A stretch of DNA of 64,000 bases from Ruminococcaceae bacterium UBA1375 (GTDB lineage Bacteria > Bacillota > Clostridia > Oscillospirales > Ruminococcaceae). The stretch lies in the NCBI GenBank assembly GCA_002305795.1, contig DBRF01000011.1:1-64000 (forward strand), read 5' to 3'. The position numbers and the translations under genes were made by a program. Under the pieces are notes generated by a model. That model ran no database searches, was not told where the DNA came from, and saw only the letters and a program-made list of their open reading frames with translations. Positions 25,274 through 34,117 of the stretch are shown piece by piece; position 1 is the first letter of the stretch, and every line of letters starts with the position of its first letter.

Positions 25274-26611
25274 TTACTTGATGTATTTTCCGGACACCTG
25301 GGCGTAGGTCTTGCAGAAACGCTGATAAGTTCCGCCGCCGGAAATGTTGTCCTCCACCTGAGGGTCAAACACATAGGTCTGGCCGCCGATGTACACTTCC
25401 ACCCAGTTGTGGCCCACATAGCCGCCACCGGAAGCGTGGGTGGAGCCGGACACATAAGCGGCGTCCAATCCGATCATCTTCATCATGGCGATAAAAGCGC
25501 AGCTATAAGTGTTGCAGGAGCCTTTGCCCAAAGTCAGGCAGCTGAGGGCTCCCCAGGCAATGTAGGCGTCGTTGTTGCCTTCGCTGGGATTGCCGAATCC
25601 AGCGCTGCTGACGTAAGCGCCCCGGGCATAAGAGGTGTTGTAGATAATGTAATCGTAGCAGGCCTTCACCTTGTCGTAGGTGGACATGCCGGAGGTGAAG
25701 ATCTGGTTGAAGATTTCCTGAATCTTTGCGTCGGTAGAGGCGTAACCGGTGGACCGGGGATTCAGAGGAGCGGAGTTCAAAATGCCCTGCACCGTGCCGT
25801 CATTGACCACCGGAGCGGAAGAAGAAGGCGCAGCTGGCGTACTGCTCTGGGAAGAGCTGGCAGAAGAAGTGGAAGAAGCGGAGGAGGTACTGCTCTGAGA
25901 AGCAGGGGCCGCGGCTACCGGATCGGTGAAGTAGGGAGCGTAAACCCAGCTTCCATCCTCCAGTTTATAGAAGTTTTCCGCACTGGCCACTACATTGACC
26001 TGTTCTCCGTTTTCCACCTGGCCCACCACAGCGGCGCTGGTCCGGGGTTCGCTGCGCTTGTTCACCGTGTCGGTGGCTACCTTCACCGCCGTGCCGGGCA
26101 CTTCCGTCCAGCTGAAAGCCGGGGCGTCTTCGGTGAGGTAGTCCATAGAAAGGTAACCGAACCACATGGTCTCGTCACACTTATAATATCCCAAATCGGT
26201 GGTAGCAATCACCGTCACCGCAGTGCCTGCATCCAGGCATTTGATGGTGTTGGTGTCGTCGTCAAAATTCGGGGTGCTGCGCAGCCGGACGGTTTCGGTG
26301 ACGTACAGGGTTTTGGGCTCAATTTCTTCTTCGGTCCAGGTAAACTCCCCGGTTGCCTCCGTCTCTTCTGCGGCGGGAACGGCCAAGGCGTCCTGTTCCT
26401 GGGTCTGGGAAGAGGTGGTTTCCTCCGGGGTTTGGGCTGCCACATAGTTGGATTCCGGCTGCTGAGAACTCTGGGCATCCACCACCGCCCAGACACAGAT
26501 GCCGGACATCACCAGCAAAGAAGCGGTAACCACCGCTACCACCCGCAGGTTCCAGCGGCGAATGGTCTGCACCACTGTCAATTTTTCTTGTTTTTCTTTC
26601 ATCGGCTTCAT
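25274..26611 (-). CDS. Exported transglutaminase-like protein with SH3 domains
   Basis: 445 residues. The start at 26611 has GGAG 8 bases upstream (26623 would lack one). N-terminal signal anchor (VVAVVTASLLVMSGICVWAV), an acidic Thr/Glu linker, two SH3b domains (VTETVRLRSTPNFDDD and DTVNKRSEPRTSAAVVG), a Ser-rich linker, and a transglutaminase-like core with Cys in LGKGSCNTYS, His in VGHNWVEV and Asp in VFDPQ. Probably a wall-associated peptidase or crosslinker. It faces the two-component genes across a control region rich in TTACAA sites. Confidence 0.85.
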   Translation of the reverse strand: MKPMKEKQEKLTVVQTIRRWNLRVVAVVTASLLVMSGICVWAVVDAQSSQQPESNYVAAQTPEETTSSQTQEQDALAVPAAEETEATGEFTWTEEEIEPKTLYVTETVRLRSTPNFDDDTNTIKCLDAGTAVTVIATTDLGYYKCDETMWFGYLSMDYLTEDAPAFSWTEVPGTAVKVATDTVNKRSEPRTSAAVVGQVENGEQVNVVASAENFYKLEDGSWVYAPYFTDPVAAAPASQSSTSSASSTSSASSSQSSTPAAPSSSAPVVNDGTVQGILNSAPLNPRSTGYASTDAKIQEIFNQIFTSGMSTYDKVKACYDYIIYNTSYARGAYVSSAGFGNPSEGNNDAYIAWGALSCLTLGKGSCNTYSCAFIAMMKMIGLDAAYVSGSTHASGGGYVGHNWVEVYIGGQTYVFDPQVEDNISGGGTYQRFCKTYAQVSGKYIK

Positions 26612-26672
26612 GTGATTCTCCATCCCAATCTATATCTGATTCCTTTATTTCGTCATCATCGGTTTCAATCTT

Positions 26673-26760
26673 TTACAATGGTTACAATTTGATTACAAGT
26701 ATACCCCGAATACCTCATGTTGTAAAGACATTTTTTGGATTGTTCAAAATTTTGTAACAA
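26673..26760. promoter_or_regulatory. Cluster of TTACAA/TTGTAA hexamers between divergent genes
   Basis: TTACAA at 26673, 26682 and 26693, and TTGTAA at 26720 and 26752. Spacing of 9 to 11 bases in the first three resembles tandem response-regulator half-sites. They flank and lie just downstream of the transglutaminase promoter. Confidence 0.45.
26698..26726 (-). promoter_or_regulatory. Promoter of the transglutaminase-like gene
   Basis: On minus: TTTACA (26726-26721), 17-base spacer, TATACT (26703-26698). Confidence 0.6.
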
Positions 26761-26861
26761 TTTCGGGATCCTTGTCTGTTTTTCCCGAAATATAATAAGA
26801 AAAAAAGGCTGAAAAATTTTTCTGTCTCCCCAGGAAACTACTGTTGTTTTGGCACAAAATA

Positions 26862-26870
26862 TGCTATACT
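26862..26870 (+). promoter_or_regulatory. Extended -10 promoter of the two-component operon
   Basis: TGCTATACT (TG-N-TATACT) at 26862-26870, 38 bases before the TTG start; no good -35 is seen. Confidence 0.45.
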
Positions 26871-26908
26871 GTAAAGGTATCCACCGAGGGAGTTTGGAGG
26901 GCGATGAC

Positions 26909-28399
26909 TTGAAACTTCGGACTAAAATCGCACTGTCCAATGTTTTAATGTTTGTTGTACCGATCCTGGCTATTTTAGTGGTGGCAGTGATTGTTTCCCT
27001 GATTTTTTCCAGTGCATTGGGAAAAACGGTGGACAACCTGTTGGGCAACAACCAAAGCGCCACTACCATGCGCAGCCAGATCCACTACTATGCGGTGCAG
27101 TGCGACGAGATGGAAAATGGGCAGATCGAATTTGAACGCCTGGTATCACAGGCATTAACGGATGAGAACTACCGCTTTCAGCTGCGGAAGGACGGCGCCT
27201 ACTGCTACTCCAACCTGGACATTCTGGACGTAGGATTTATCAGCGAATACCGCTTCTACATGGACCGGGAGGACAGTTTCATCGTCACCGGCCAGCAGGA
27301 AGCCATGATTAAGCATGTAGAAGTGGTGCGGGGGGCTACCTACGAGCTCACCGCCGTCAACCAAAATTATCTGGAAAACGCAGTGTATTACTCCGAAGAG
27401 GATGTCAACGCCATCGACCCGGACCAGTTTTCCCTCATCAGCGTCATTGTGGTGCTGAGTATCATCATTGTAGCCCTCACTGCGGTCATCATCACCCACA
27501 CTCTTTCCCGCAGCATCCTTCAGCCCCTGCAAAAGCTGAAGGTGGCCAGTCGGAAAATCAAGGATGGGGATTTTCGTTTCCACCTTCACAGCAACGGCAA
27601 GGACGAATTGGCCGACCTATGCAACGACTTTGACGATATGCGCCGCCGTTTACAGGAATCGGTGGAATTGCAGCTCACCTATGAACAGGAAGAAAAAAAC
27701 CTCATCGCCGGGATGGCCCACGACCTGCGCACCCCCATTACCTCCATCAAGGGGTACATCGAAGGGCTGCGGGATGGCGTGGCCAACACCCCGGAAAAGC
27801 AGAAACGGTATCTGGACACCCTGGCAGTGAAAACCGAGGACCTGAACCGGTTAGTGGACAGCCTGTTCCTTTTCTCCAAACTGGATACCGGCAAGTATCC
27901 CTTCCACTTTGAAACAGTGGAAATCCGGGAGTACATGAAGGGGTATGTGGCGTCCCGGGTGTATGACTGCGCCCAGCAGGGTATAACCCTTCATTACCAG
28001 GATAACATGGAAGGTCCGGCCTATCTGCGGCTGAGCGTAGCGGAAATGGAGCGGGTCTTTAACAATATCATCAGCAACAGCATGAAATATAAGCCGAAAG
28101 AAACCGGCAATTTGACTATCACCCTGTCGGCTGTGGAAAAAAATGCGGTGCTCTGCTTTGCAGACGACGGCAACGGGGTGCCGGAAGAATCCATTGGGAA
28201 ACTGTTCCAGCGGTTTTACCGGGCAGACCCTTCCCGAAACAATCCCAGCGAAGGCAGCGGACTGGGCCTTTCCATCGCCAAACAGATTGTGGAGGCCCAC
28301 GGCGGCACCATTGTAGCCGGAAACAACCACGGCTTATCCATTACCATCACCCTGCCGATTCGGGATCAGGATCAATCCCAAGACCATTCAATATCGTAA
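26909..28399 (+). CDS. Sensor histidine kinase
   Basis: 496 residues. A TTG start at 26909 with GGAGG 8 bases upstream and a basic MKLRTK N-terminus. First membrane helix at ~10-35, an extracellular sensor of ~150 residues, second helix at ~185-210, HAMP, then the H-box MAHDLRTPITSIKGYIEG, the N-box NIISNSMKYKP, ADDGNGVPEE and GSGLGLSIAKQI. Phosphorylates the response regulator encoded 12 bases downstream. The signal is unknown. Confidence 0.9.
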   Translation: MKLRTKIALSNVLMFVVPILAILVVAVIVSLIFSSALGKTVDNLLGNNQSATTMRSQIHYYAVQCDEMENGQIEFERLVSQALTDENYRFQLRKDGAYCYSNLDILDVGFISEYRFYMDREDSFIVTGQQEAMIKHVEVVRGATYELTAVNQNYLENAVYYSEEDVNAIDPDQFSLISVIVVLSIIIVALTAVIITHTLSRSILQPLQKLKVASRKIKDGDFRFHLHSNGKDELADLCNDFDDMRRRLQESVELQLTYEQEEKNLIAGMAHDLRTPITSIKGYIEGLRDGVANTPEKQKRYLDTLAVKTEDLNRLVDSLFLFSKLDTGKYPFHFETVEIREYMKGYVASRVYDCAQQGITLHYQDNMEGPAYLRLSVAEMERVFNNIISNSMKYKPKETGNLTITLSAVEKNAVLCFADDGNGVPEESIGKLFQRFYRADPSRNNPSEGSGLGLSIAKQIVEAHGGTIVAGNNHGLSITITLPIRDQDQSQDHSIS

Positions 28400-28411
28400 G
28401 GAAGCGAGCAT

Positions 28412-29107
28412 ATGAAACGGGTTTTAATTATTGAAGATGATAAAAGCATCTCTGATCTGGAAAGGGACTACCTGGAAATCAACAAATATGAAGTAGAGGT
28501 AGCATTTGATGGGGACACCGGCAGCAAACTGGCTCTGGAAGAGAATTTTGACCTGATCCTGCTGGATTTGATGCTTCCCTTCAAGGATGGTTTCGAGGTT
28601 TGCCGGGAGATCCGGGCCAAAAAGGAAACCCCCATTTTGATGGTCACCGCCAAAAAAGAGGACATCGACAAAATCCGGGGACTGGGCCTAGGGGCAGACG
28701 ATTACATCGTCAAACCTTTTTCTCCCAGCGAACTGGTGGCCCGGGTGGGCGCCCACATCGCCCGGTACGAACGGCTCACCGCCGCCGGAAACGCCAAGCA
28801 CCCTGACCACGTCATCGCCATCGGGGATTTGAAAATCTACCCGGAGCAGATGCGGGTTACAGTAAAGGGCAAAGAAGTAAAGCTGGCCAACAAGGAGTTT
28901 GAGCTGCTGCGCTTTCTGGCGGAAAACCCCAACATTGTCTTTTCCAAAGACACCCTCTTCGACCGCATCTGGGGAATGGACAGCTTAGGGGATGCTTCCA
29001 CCGTCACGGTACACATCAACCGCATCCGGGAAAAAATTGAAGAGGACAGCTCCAACCCCCGTTACATTGAAACGGTCTGGGGCGCCGGATACCGCTTCCG
29101 GGTTTAA
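28412..29107 (+). CDS. OmpR-family response regulator
   Basis: 231 residues. Receiver domain with the acidic pair in IIEDDKS, phosphoacceptor Asp in LILLDLMLPFKDGF, Thr in ILMVTAKKED and Lys in YIVKPFSPSEL; winged helix at ~135-230 (LANKEFELLRFLAENPN, TVTVHINRIREKI, IETVWGAGYRF). It probably binds direct repeats near its own operon and the divergent transglutaminase gene. Confidence 0.95.
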   Translation: MKRVLIIEDDKSISDLERDYLEINKYEVEVAFDGDTGSKLALEENFDLILLDLMLPFKDGFEVCREIRAKKETPILMVTAKKEDIDKIRGLGLGADDYIVKPFSPSELVARVGAHIARYERLTAAGNAKHPDHVIAIGDLKIYPEQMRVTVKGKEVKLANKEFELLRFLAENPNIVFSKDTLFDRIWGMDSLGDASTVTVHINRIREKIEEDSSNPRYIETVWGAGYRFRV

Positions 29108-29133
29108 TCTTATCACATTGCGAGGACAAGTCA

Positions 29134-30006
29134 ATGAATCCAGTTACTGCACTTCCGGTGCAAAAAGAAAAATACCGCTTTGCCGGAACGGCGGCGCTGA
29201 CCCTTGTTTCCCAAGAGGAGGACAGTGTGTCCGCTTCCGTGTCTTGGAGCGTCAACCTGAAAGCCGGGGTGGCAGGACTTCCGGATAAACCCTTGGTTTT
29301 CTCCTTGCCCCAAGAAGAAATCTCCTTTCTGGAACCGGAGCGCAATTACCCGGTATTTGCTCACTGCGTCAAGGTAAAAAATCTGGTTTGGCTGAAGTAC
29401 ATCTCGATTTTAATCCGGGGAAGCATCTACCCCATCCCTTACCAAGCCCCGGATTTCGTCATGGAGCCTCCTCCGGCTCAACCCGACCAAACGCCATCCG
29501 CCCCTTCCTACTACGCCTCTCCCAATGCGGACCCGGCGGACTGGAATTTCGTAGGCTTTACCTTCCAACGCCGGCGGCCTGCCGGCAGCGGTTCCTTCGG
29601 CAGCTATCCCACCAGCGGTGTGACCAGCGGCTTTGGTTCCTATGCCACCTCTTTTGGCGGCAGCGGATGGGGCTCCTTTGGAAACGGATTTGGCTTCGGT
29701 TGGGGCTGGGGACGGGGCCTGGGAAGCGGTTTCGGCAGCGGTTTCTTGGGCAGCTTCGGCGGCAGTTTTTCTTTGGGGTCCTTCGGCTCTTTTGGTTCGT
29801 TCGGTTCCTTCCGTTCCGGCAGCTTTGGAAGTTTCGGCAGCTTCGGTTTTCCGGGGCTGGAAGAAGAGGGACTGATTCCTCCCACTGCGGTGAACACCCC
29901 GGTGCCGGAAGAGGACTGGGAACCGGAGTTTTATGACAACGGCGTATTTTTCACCGCCAGCGGCAAGGAATTTATTGTATACGGCTACGGCCTGCATCTG
30001 ATTTAA
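29134..30006 (+). CDS. Gly/Phe/Ser-rich low-complexity protein
   Basis: 290 residues, 26 bases after the response regulator. Residues 1-108 look folded, 109-145 are Pro/Ala-rich, ~150-243 are a low-complexity tract dominated by GSFGSFGSF, GSGFGSG and GFGWGWG units, and the last ~45 residues look folded again (EFYDNGVFFTASGKEFIVYGYG). There is no signal peptide, so it is likely cytoplasmic. I recognise no family. Position suggests it is controlled with the two-component system. Confidence 0.75.
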   Translation: MNPVTALPVQKEKYRFAGTAALTLVSQEEDSVSASVSWSVNLKAGVAGLPDKPLVFSLPQEEISFLEPERNYPVFAHCVKVKNLVWLKYISILIRGSIYPIPYQAPDFVMEPPPAQPDQTPSAPSYYASPNADPADWNFVGFTFQRRRPAGSGSFGSYPTSGVTSGFGSYATSFGGSGWGSFGNGFGFGWGWGRGLGSGFGSGFLGSFGGSFSLGSFGSFGSFGSFRSGSFGSFGSFGFPGLEEEGLIPPTAVNTPVPEEDWEPEFYDNGVFFTASGKEFIVYGYGLHLI

Positions 30007-30030
30007 ACGGGGAAGGAGGGGAGAACCGGC

Positions 30031-30885
30031 ATGAAAGCATTTCACACCAACTGGTCTAAGGTATTTGAAGTGAAGCACCCCAACACCCCCTATCAGATGG
30101 AGGACTTTGAGCTGCTCACCACCATGCTTTCCGCCCTGGAGTGGCGCAAACACAACGGCAGCATCCGCATGGTCACCGATAACACCGGCTATGAGTATTA
30201 CAAAAAACTGGGACTGCTGTGGATATGGGACGACGGGGTGGACAATGTGCTGGACCATCTCATCCCCGCCAACGTCAATCCCCATGTGTTTTGGGCGGCG
30301 GCCAAGCTCTATGCCCTGACCTACCAGTCCGCCCCGGTGGTGATGATGGACACCGACTTCATTGTCTGGAATCCCCTGGGAGACCGGATTTCCGCCTATC
30401 CCTTATCGGTCATCCACCGGGAGGAGATCAACCCCACGGTGTATCCCCAAAAATTGTTTTTGAAAGCGGACGACAATTATGTCTGGCCGGACTTGGACTG
30501 GGACATTGCCCCCTGCAACACCGCCTTCGTCTGTTTCCACGACCCCGCTTTTCTGGCACAGTACACCCAAACCGCCATTGATTTTATGGAGCACTGCTCC
30601 CAGGCGGACGACCCGCTGATTTACATGGTGTTTGCGGAACAGCGGATGATTTCCATGTGCGCCAAGCAGACCGGCACCCCCATCCATGAGCTGGACAACC
30701 TGGCCCACCTGTTCGGCAACCGGCAGACCGACTTCACCCACACCTGGGGCTTCAAGCAGCAGATGCGGGACAACCCCCGCCGCCGGGAGCAGTTTTGCAA
30801 ACGGTGCGCCGTGCGGCTGGTGCTGGATTTTCCGGAAAGTTTGGAAACCCTGCAAAAGATTCCGGAACTGGCGAAATATTTGTAA
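30031..30885 (+). CDS. Putative GT-A-fold glycosyltransferase (DUF6734-like)
   Basis: 284 residues, GGAGGGGAG upstream. An N-terminal Rossmann-like half contains SIRMVTDNTGYEYY and VVMMDTDFIVWNPL, where DTD looks like the metal-binding DxD of GT-A transferases; CNTAFVCFHDP and DDPLIYMVFAEQRM follow. This fits nucleotide-sugar transferases that act on surface or protein targets, but donor and acceptor are unknown. It is the last gene of the four-gene run beginning with the kinase. Confidence 0.55.
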   Translation: MKAFHTNWSKVFEVKHPNTPYQMEDFELLTTMLSALEWRKHNGSIRMVTDNTGYEYYKKLGLLWIWDDGVDNVLDHLIPANVNPHVFWAAAKLYALTYQSAPVVMMDTDFIVWNPLGDRISAYPLSVIHREEINPTVYPQKLFLKADDNYVWPDLDWDIAPCNTAFVCFHDPAFLAQYTQTAIDFMEHCSQADDPLIYMVFAEQRMISMCAKQTGTPIHELDNLAHLFGNRQTDFTHTWGFKQQMRDNPRRREQFCKRCAVRLVLDFPESLETLQKIPELAKYL

Positions 30886-31100
30886 TATCTCTTTCGAATA
30901 TTACAAATAGGATTTTATTATGGACACAAAATAACACGGAAAGTATTGTTTTATTTATATTATACTTATAGTAATGAATCAAACAAAACTGCAATCCTTT
31001 CTTTGCGGGGGTTTCACCCCTTAGAATCCACTGCGTGGGATTCGACCCCACCACCTTTTTGAAAAAAGCTGGACCAAAAACTTTTCGATAAAAACAATGA

Positions 31101-31133
31101 GACCCCTTCCGCAACAGAAGGGGTCGTAATTTT
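31101..31133. terminator. Terminator, possibly bidirectional
   Basis: 9-bp perfect stem GACCCCTTC/GAAGGGGTC with a 7-base loop; T-rich on both sides (AATTTTTAT on plus, TCATTGTTTTT on minus). The gap 30886-31100 is AT-rich at its start and holds a weaker hairpin at 31023-31042; no gene seen. Confidence 0.7.
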
Positions 31134-31759
31134 TATAGAGTTCCCAGCCAATCAAACAGCCAGCTTGCAATGCCGAACTGCCAAAGCAGGGTAAGAACCA
31201 CGGTAAACAGCAGCATCCGCAGCCGCTGCACCATGCTTTGGGCCGCAAAGATAAAAAAGTAAATGACAAACAGCCCGAATATCACCAGGCTGATGTATGC
31301 GCCGGACTGGGGCGTAAAAAGGTCCAAAACCAGGATGTTCCAGATGGACACCGCCACCACCGTCAAGGGCAGAGCTGCCACAAAGGAGCCCAGCCAGCCG
31401 GACTGGTGATGGTACCACACCACAAAGCCCCAGCCGAACCCGATGGCAGCCAGAATCAGCCACCACAGCACCGTCTGCCAAGGGAACACCCCGGTGACGT
31501 ACCAGGCAAAGGCATAATACACCACCACCATGGCGGCGAAAAAGGCAGTGCAGCAAAGCCCTGCTTTCCAGGGACGGCTGCTGTGTACCGTAATGATGCC
31601 GGAGATGACCGCCCAGTATCCGTAACTTGTGGTGATGCCGGCCAGCTCGTGGTGGGCCAAAGCAGGAATCTGCCCCAGCATGGACACCATCAGCCCCAGC
31701 ACCGCTCCCGCCGCCAGCAGATACAGCACGGAAAACCGATTGCTTTTCTTTGCTTTCAT
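31133..31759 (-). CDS. Six-helix membrane protein (DUF6518-like)
   Basis: 208 residues with about six hydrophobic helices, for example VLYLLAAGAVLGLMVSMLG, TVLWWLILAAIGFGWGFVVW and AYISLVIFGLFVIYFFIFA. Similar in size and layout to DUF6518 proteins; function unknown. It starts 3 bases after purA ends, so it is co-transcribed with it. Confidence 0.7.
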   Translation of the reverse strand: MKAKKSNRFSVLYLLAAGAVLGLMVSMLGQIPALAHHELAGITTSYGYWAVISGIITVHSSRPWKAGLCCTAFFAAMVVVYYAFAWYVTGVFPWQTVLWWLILAAIGFGWGFVVWYHHQSGWLGSFVAALPLTVVAVSIWNILVLDLFTPQSGAYISLVIFGLFVIYFFIFAAQSMVQRLRMLLFTVVLTLLWQFGIASWLFDWLGTL

Positions 31760-31762
31760 CGC

Positions 31763-33040
31763 TTACCGCACAATGATTTCACTGCGCTTGGGTCCGTTGG
31801 ACACCATCTTGATGGGGAATCCAATCTGCTCTTCCAGAAATTCAATGTACTTGCGGCAGTTTTCCGGCAGGTCGTTGTAGTTCTTGATGCCCCGGACATC
31901 CTGCTTCCAGCCGTCCAATACGGTGAGCACCGGCTTGGCCCGGTTGAGTTTGGGGGTGCAGGGGAAGTCGGTGATGATCTCCCCGTCCACTTCGTAGCCG
32001 GTGCACACCGGAATCTTGTCCAGATAGCCCAAGGCGTCGATGTTGGTCATTACCACAGAGGTGGCTCCCTGCAGCAGGCAGCCGTACTTGGTGGCCACGC
32101 AGTCAAACCAGCCCACCCGGCGGGGACGTCCGGTGGTGGCGCCGTATTCGCCCTTGTCGCCGCCCCGTTTGCGCAGTTCTTCCGCTTCCTCCCCAAAGAT
32201 TTCGCTGACGAAAGCCCCGGCGCCCACGGCGGAGGAGTAAGCCTTGGTAACGGTCACCACTTCCTTAATTTCATAAGGGGGAACCCCGGCGCCCACAGCG
32301 CCAAATCCTGCCAAGGGGCTGGAGGAGGTGACGAAGGGGTAGATGCCGTGGTCGGTGTCCTTCAAGGTGCCCAGCTGGCCTTCCAGCAGGATGTTCTTGC
32401 CATCCCGGATGGCCTGGTGCAGATACTGGGCAGTGTCCGCCACCAGGGGCTTCAGCCGCTCCCGGTAAGAGGTGATTTCATCGAAGATGGCTTTGGGGTC
32501 CAGCAACTGGTCGGAATGATAGATGTTTTGGATGGAGAGGTTCTTCACCTCGCAGATGGCTTTCAGCCGTTCCATCAGTTCCTCATCCTCAAACAGCTCG
32601 CAGACCTGAATGCCGATCTTTAAGTATTTATCGGAATAGAAGGGGGCAATGCCGCTTTTGGTGGACCCAAAGCTCTTGGCGCCCAGCCGCTGTTCTTCCA
32701 TCACATCAAATTGAATGTGGTAGGGCATCAGCACCTGCGCCCGGTCGGACACCAGGATTTTCGGCATGGGCACTCCCTGAGCGGTCAAATCATCCAGCTC
32801 GTGAAAGAGTTTTTTCAAATCCAGCGCCACCCCGGTGCCGATGATGTTCACAATGTTCTGGTGGAACACACCGGAGGGAAGCAGGTGCAGGGAAAACCGG
32901 CCGTAGTCATTGATGATGGTGTGACCGGCGTTGGCTCCTCCTTGAAACCGCACTACAATGTCAGACTGATCCGCCATCATATCGGTGATCTTGCCCTTGC
33001 CTTCGTCGCCCCAGTTGGCGCCTACGATTGCTCGTACCAT
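31763..33040 (-). CDS. purA: Adenylosuccinate synthetase
   Basis: 425 residues, start at 33040 with GGAG upstream. GTP-dependent joining of IMP and aspartate, the first committed step to AMP. Motifs: GANWGDEGKGKITDMM (P-loop with catalytic Asp), GANAGHTI (catalytic His), GSTKSGIAPFYSDK, GTLKDTDHGIYPFVTSS, GATTGRPRRVGWFD. All expected active-site blocks are present. Confidence 0.97.
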   Translation of the reverse strand: MVRAIVGANWGDEGKGKITDMMADQSDIVVRFQGGANAGHTIINDYGRFSLHLLPSGVFHQNIVNIIGTGVALDLKKLFHELDDLTAQGVPMPKILVSDRAQVLMPYHIQFDVMEEQRLGAKSFGSTKSGIAPFYSDKYLKIGIQVCELFEDEELMERLKAICEVKNLSIQNIYHSDQLLDPKAIFDEITSYRERLKPLVADTAQYLHQAIRDGKNILLEGQLGTLKDTDHGIYPFVTSSSPLAGFGAVGAGVPPYEIKEVVTVTKAYSSAVGAGAFVSEIFGEEAEELRKRGGDKGEYGATTGRPRRVGWFDCVATKYGCLLQGATSVVMTNIDALGYLDKIPVCTGYEVDGEIITDFPCTPKLNRAKPVLTVLDGWKQDVRGIKNYNDLPENCRKYIEFLEEQIGFPIKMVSNGPKRSEIIVR

Positions 33041-33128
33041 AGTAGAAACTCCTTCCTCTTCGTAACCCCTTTTCCTTTCGGTAAGGTGGTTTTTTGCAGG
33101 ACCTTGCCTGGGCAAAGCCCGCTTTCTT

Positions 33129-33157
33129 ATCATAGCACACACAGTGGGTAAAATCAA
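33129..33157 (-). promoter_or_regulatory. Promoter of purA
   Basis: On minus: TTGATT (33157-33152), 17-base spacer, TATGAT (33134-33129). The leader is about 80 bases. Confidence 0.6.
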
Positions 33158-33181
33158 CCTTTACCCCGCTAAAGTAAGGGC

Positions 33182-33484
33182 TTAAAAACTGTTCTGCAAA
33201 AACTCCTGAATGGAGTGGTTGGCCTGTTCCAGCTGCCCCCGCAGCGTGTCGTTTTCCTCCTGGAGCCGCAGGATTTCCTCCCGGCTTTCTTCCAGGGCTT
33301 TGGACAGTCGGTCAATTTTCCGTTTTAGCTGCTGTTCTTCTTCTGAAAAATGGGACGCCCCGGCGGAAGAAGCCCGAAATTCCATGGTGGCCTGGGGCCG
33401 GGGGGAATCCTCCCCTAAAATCTCCCGCAGGCGGCGGATCACCAGCGGATTTTCCAATAAATTCAGCAATTCCTGTACATTCAC
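33182..33484 (-). CDS. Small coiled-coil protein
   Basis: 100 residues from GTG 33484 (AAGGAAG upstream). The longer frame to 33523 is unlikely because the promoter at 33531-33559 would start transcription at about 33524. Residues ~60-98 are a heptad coiled coil (EEEQQLKRKIDRLSKALEES). No family recognised. Confidence 0.55.
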   Translation of the reverse strand: MNVQELLNLLENPLVIRRLREILGEDSPRPQATMEFRASSAGASHFSEEEQQLKRKIDRLSKALEESREEILRLQEENDTLRGQLEQANHSIQEFLQNSF

Positions 33485-33530
33485 TTTTTTTCTTCCTTTC
33501 CCCGGAACTGTCGGTGAGAACATTGCTTTT

Positions 33531-33559
33531 ATTGTATCATTTTTTTCGCTGTTTTTCCA
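33531..33559 (-). promoter_or_regulatory. Promoter of the coiled-coil gene
   Basis: On minus: TGGAAA (33559-33554), 17-base spacer, TACAAT (33536-33531). Confidence 0.5.
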
Positions 33560-33590
33560 GGGCTTTCCTCTACTTTTCTTTCCAAAAAAT

Positions 33591-33622
33591 AAAAAACGTG
33601 CCGCAGGGATTCCTGCCGCACG
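33591..33622 (-). terminator. Terminator of the DUF1292 gene
   Basis: 11-bp stem with one mismatch (33597-33607 with 33612-33622); on minus it is followed by TTTTTTATTTTTT. Confidence 0.75.
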
Positions 33623-33631
33623 CCTTTACCT

Positions 33632-33934
33632 TCAGTCTTCAAAATCAAACAGGTCCTGGTTCCGCTCTTTGAAGATATTGAAGATGGTCATTAAAAGCTC
33701 TTCGCTTTCCACATTGACGAAGCAATCGTTTTCTTCGTCCCCTTCCTCCTGCTTGAGGATTACCACCTGATCGTCTTCTTCATCCAGCGGCATCAGCACC
33801 ACATATTGATCTTCCTGGTAGAGAATCAAATCCAGGATTTCAAAATCTGCTTCCTGACCGTTTTCATCGGTCAGGGTGACACAGCCAAAATTTTCTTCAT
33901 TTTCCAGCTCTTCCGGCTTATTGGTTTCCAGCAT
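33632..33934 (-). CDS. DUF1292 family acidic protein (YrzB-like)
   Basis: 100 residues, ATG at 33934 with AAAGGAG upstream. CVTLTDENGQEADFEILDLI and YVVLMPLDEEDDQVVILKQE are the DUF1292 core, here with an acidic C-terminus. The family often sits beside the ruvX/alaS region in Firmicutes; its function is unknown. Here it has its own promoter and an unusually structured leader. Confidence 0.85.
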   Translation of the reverse strand: MLETNKPEELENEENFGCVTLTDENGQEADFEILDLILYQEDQYVVLMPLDEEDDQVVILKQEEGDEENDCFVNVESEELLMTIFNIFKERNQDLFDFED

Positions 33935-34026
33935 CGCTGCGGCTCCTTTCCGGGACAGCGCCCGTTTAATGATTTGATTGCACAAGGAATGGATTTCGCA
34001 ATCATGGTACCCGTGAACATCGGATA

Positions 34027-34090
34027 GATTTCCACTGGTGTTCGCCAGAAGGCGAACTGCCGCCCTGCCTTTGGCGGCAAAGTGGGAATC
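34027..34090 (-). promoter_or_regulatory. Structured 5' leader: three-way-junction-like element
   Basis: Outer stem 34027-34036 with 34081-34090 (10 bp, one mismatch) encloses two perfect 7-bp hairpins at 34040-34057 and 34058-34079. On minus it lies in the ~170-base leader of the DUF1292 gene. It matches no riboswitch I can name. Confidence 0.5.
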
Positions 34091-34117
34091 ACAATGATTG
34101 CTTTCGGCAATCATTGT
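34091..34117. promoter_or_regulatory. Operator-like palindrome over the DUF1292 -10 site
   Basis: ACAATGATTGC-N5-GCAATCATTGT, 11-bp perfect arms, covering the -10 and the predicted start of transcription. GCAATCATTGTACC (34107-34120) recurs as GCAATCATGGTACC at 33998-34011. Confidence 0.55.

Noticed and set aside
25223..26692. 489-codon plus-strand frame over the transglutaminase-like gene
   Set aside because: Antisense shadow; low-complexity Gly/His/Arg translation, while the minus strand carries SH3 and transglutaminase motifs.
31238..32623. 461-codon plus-strand frame over purA
   Set aside because: Antisense shadow; the purA frame has all active-site motifs.
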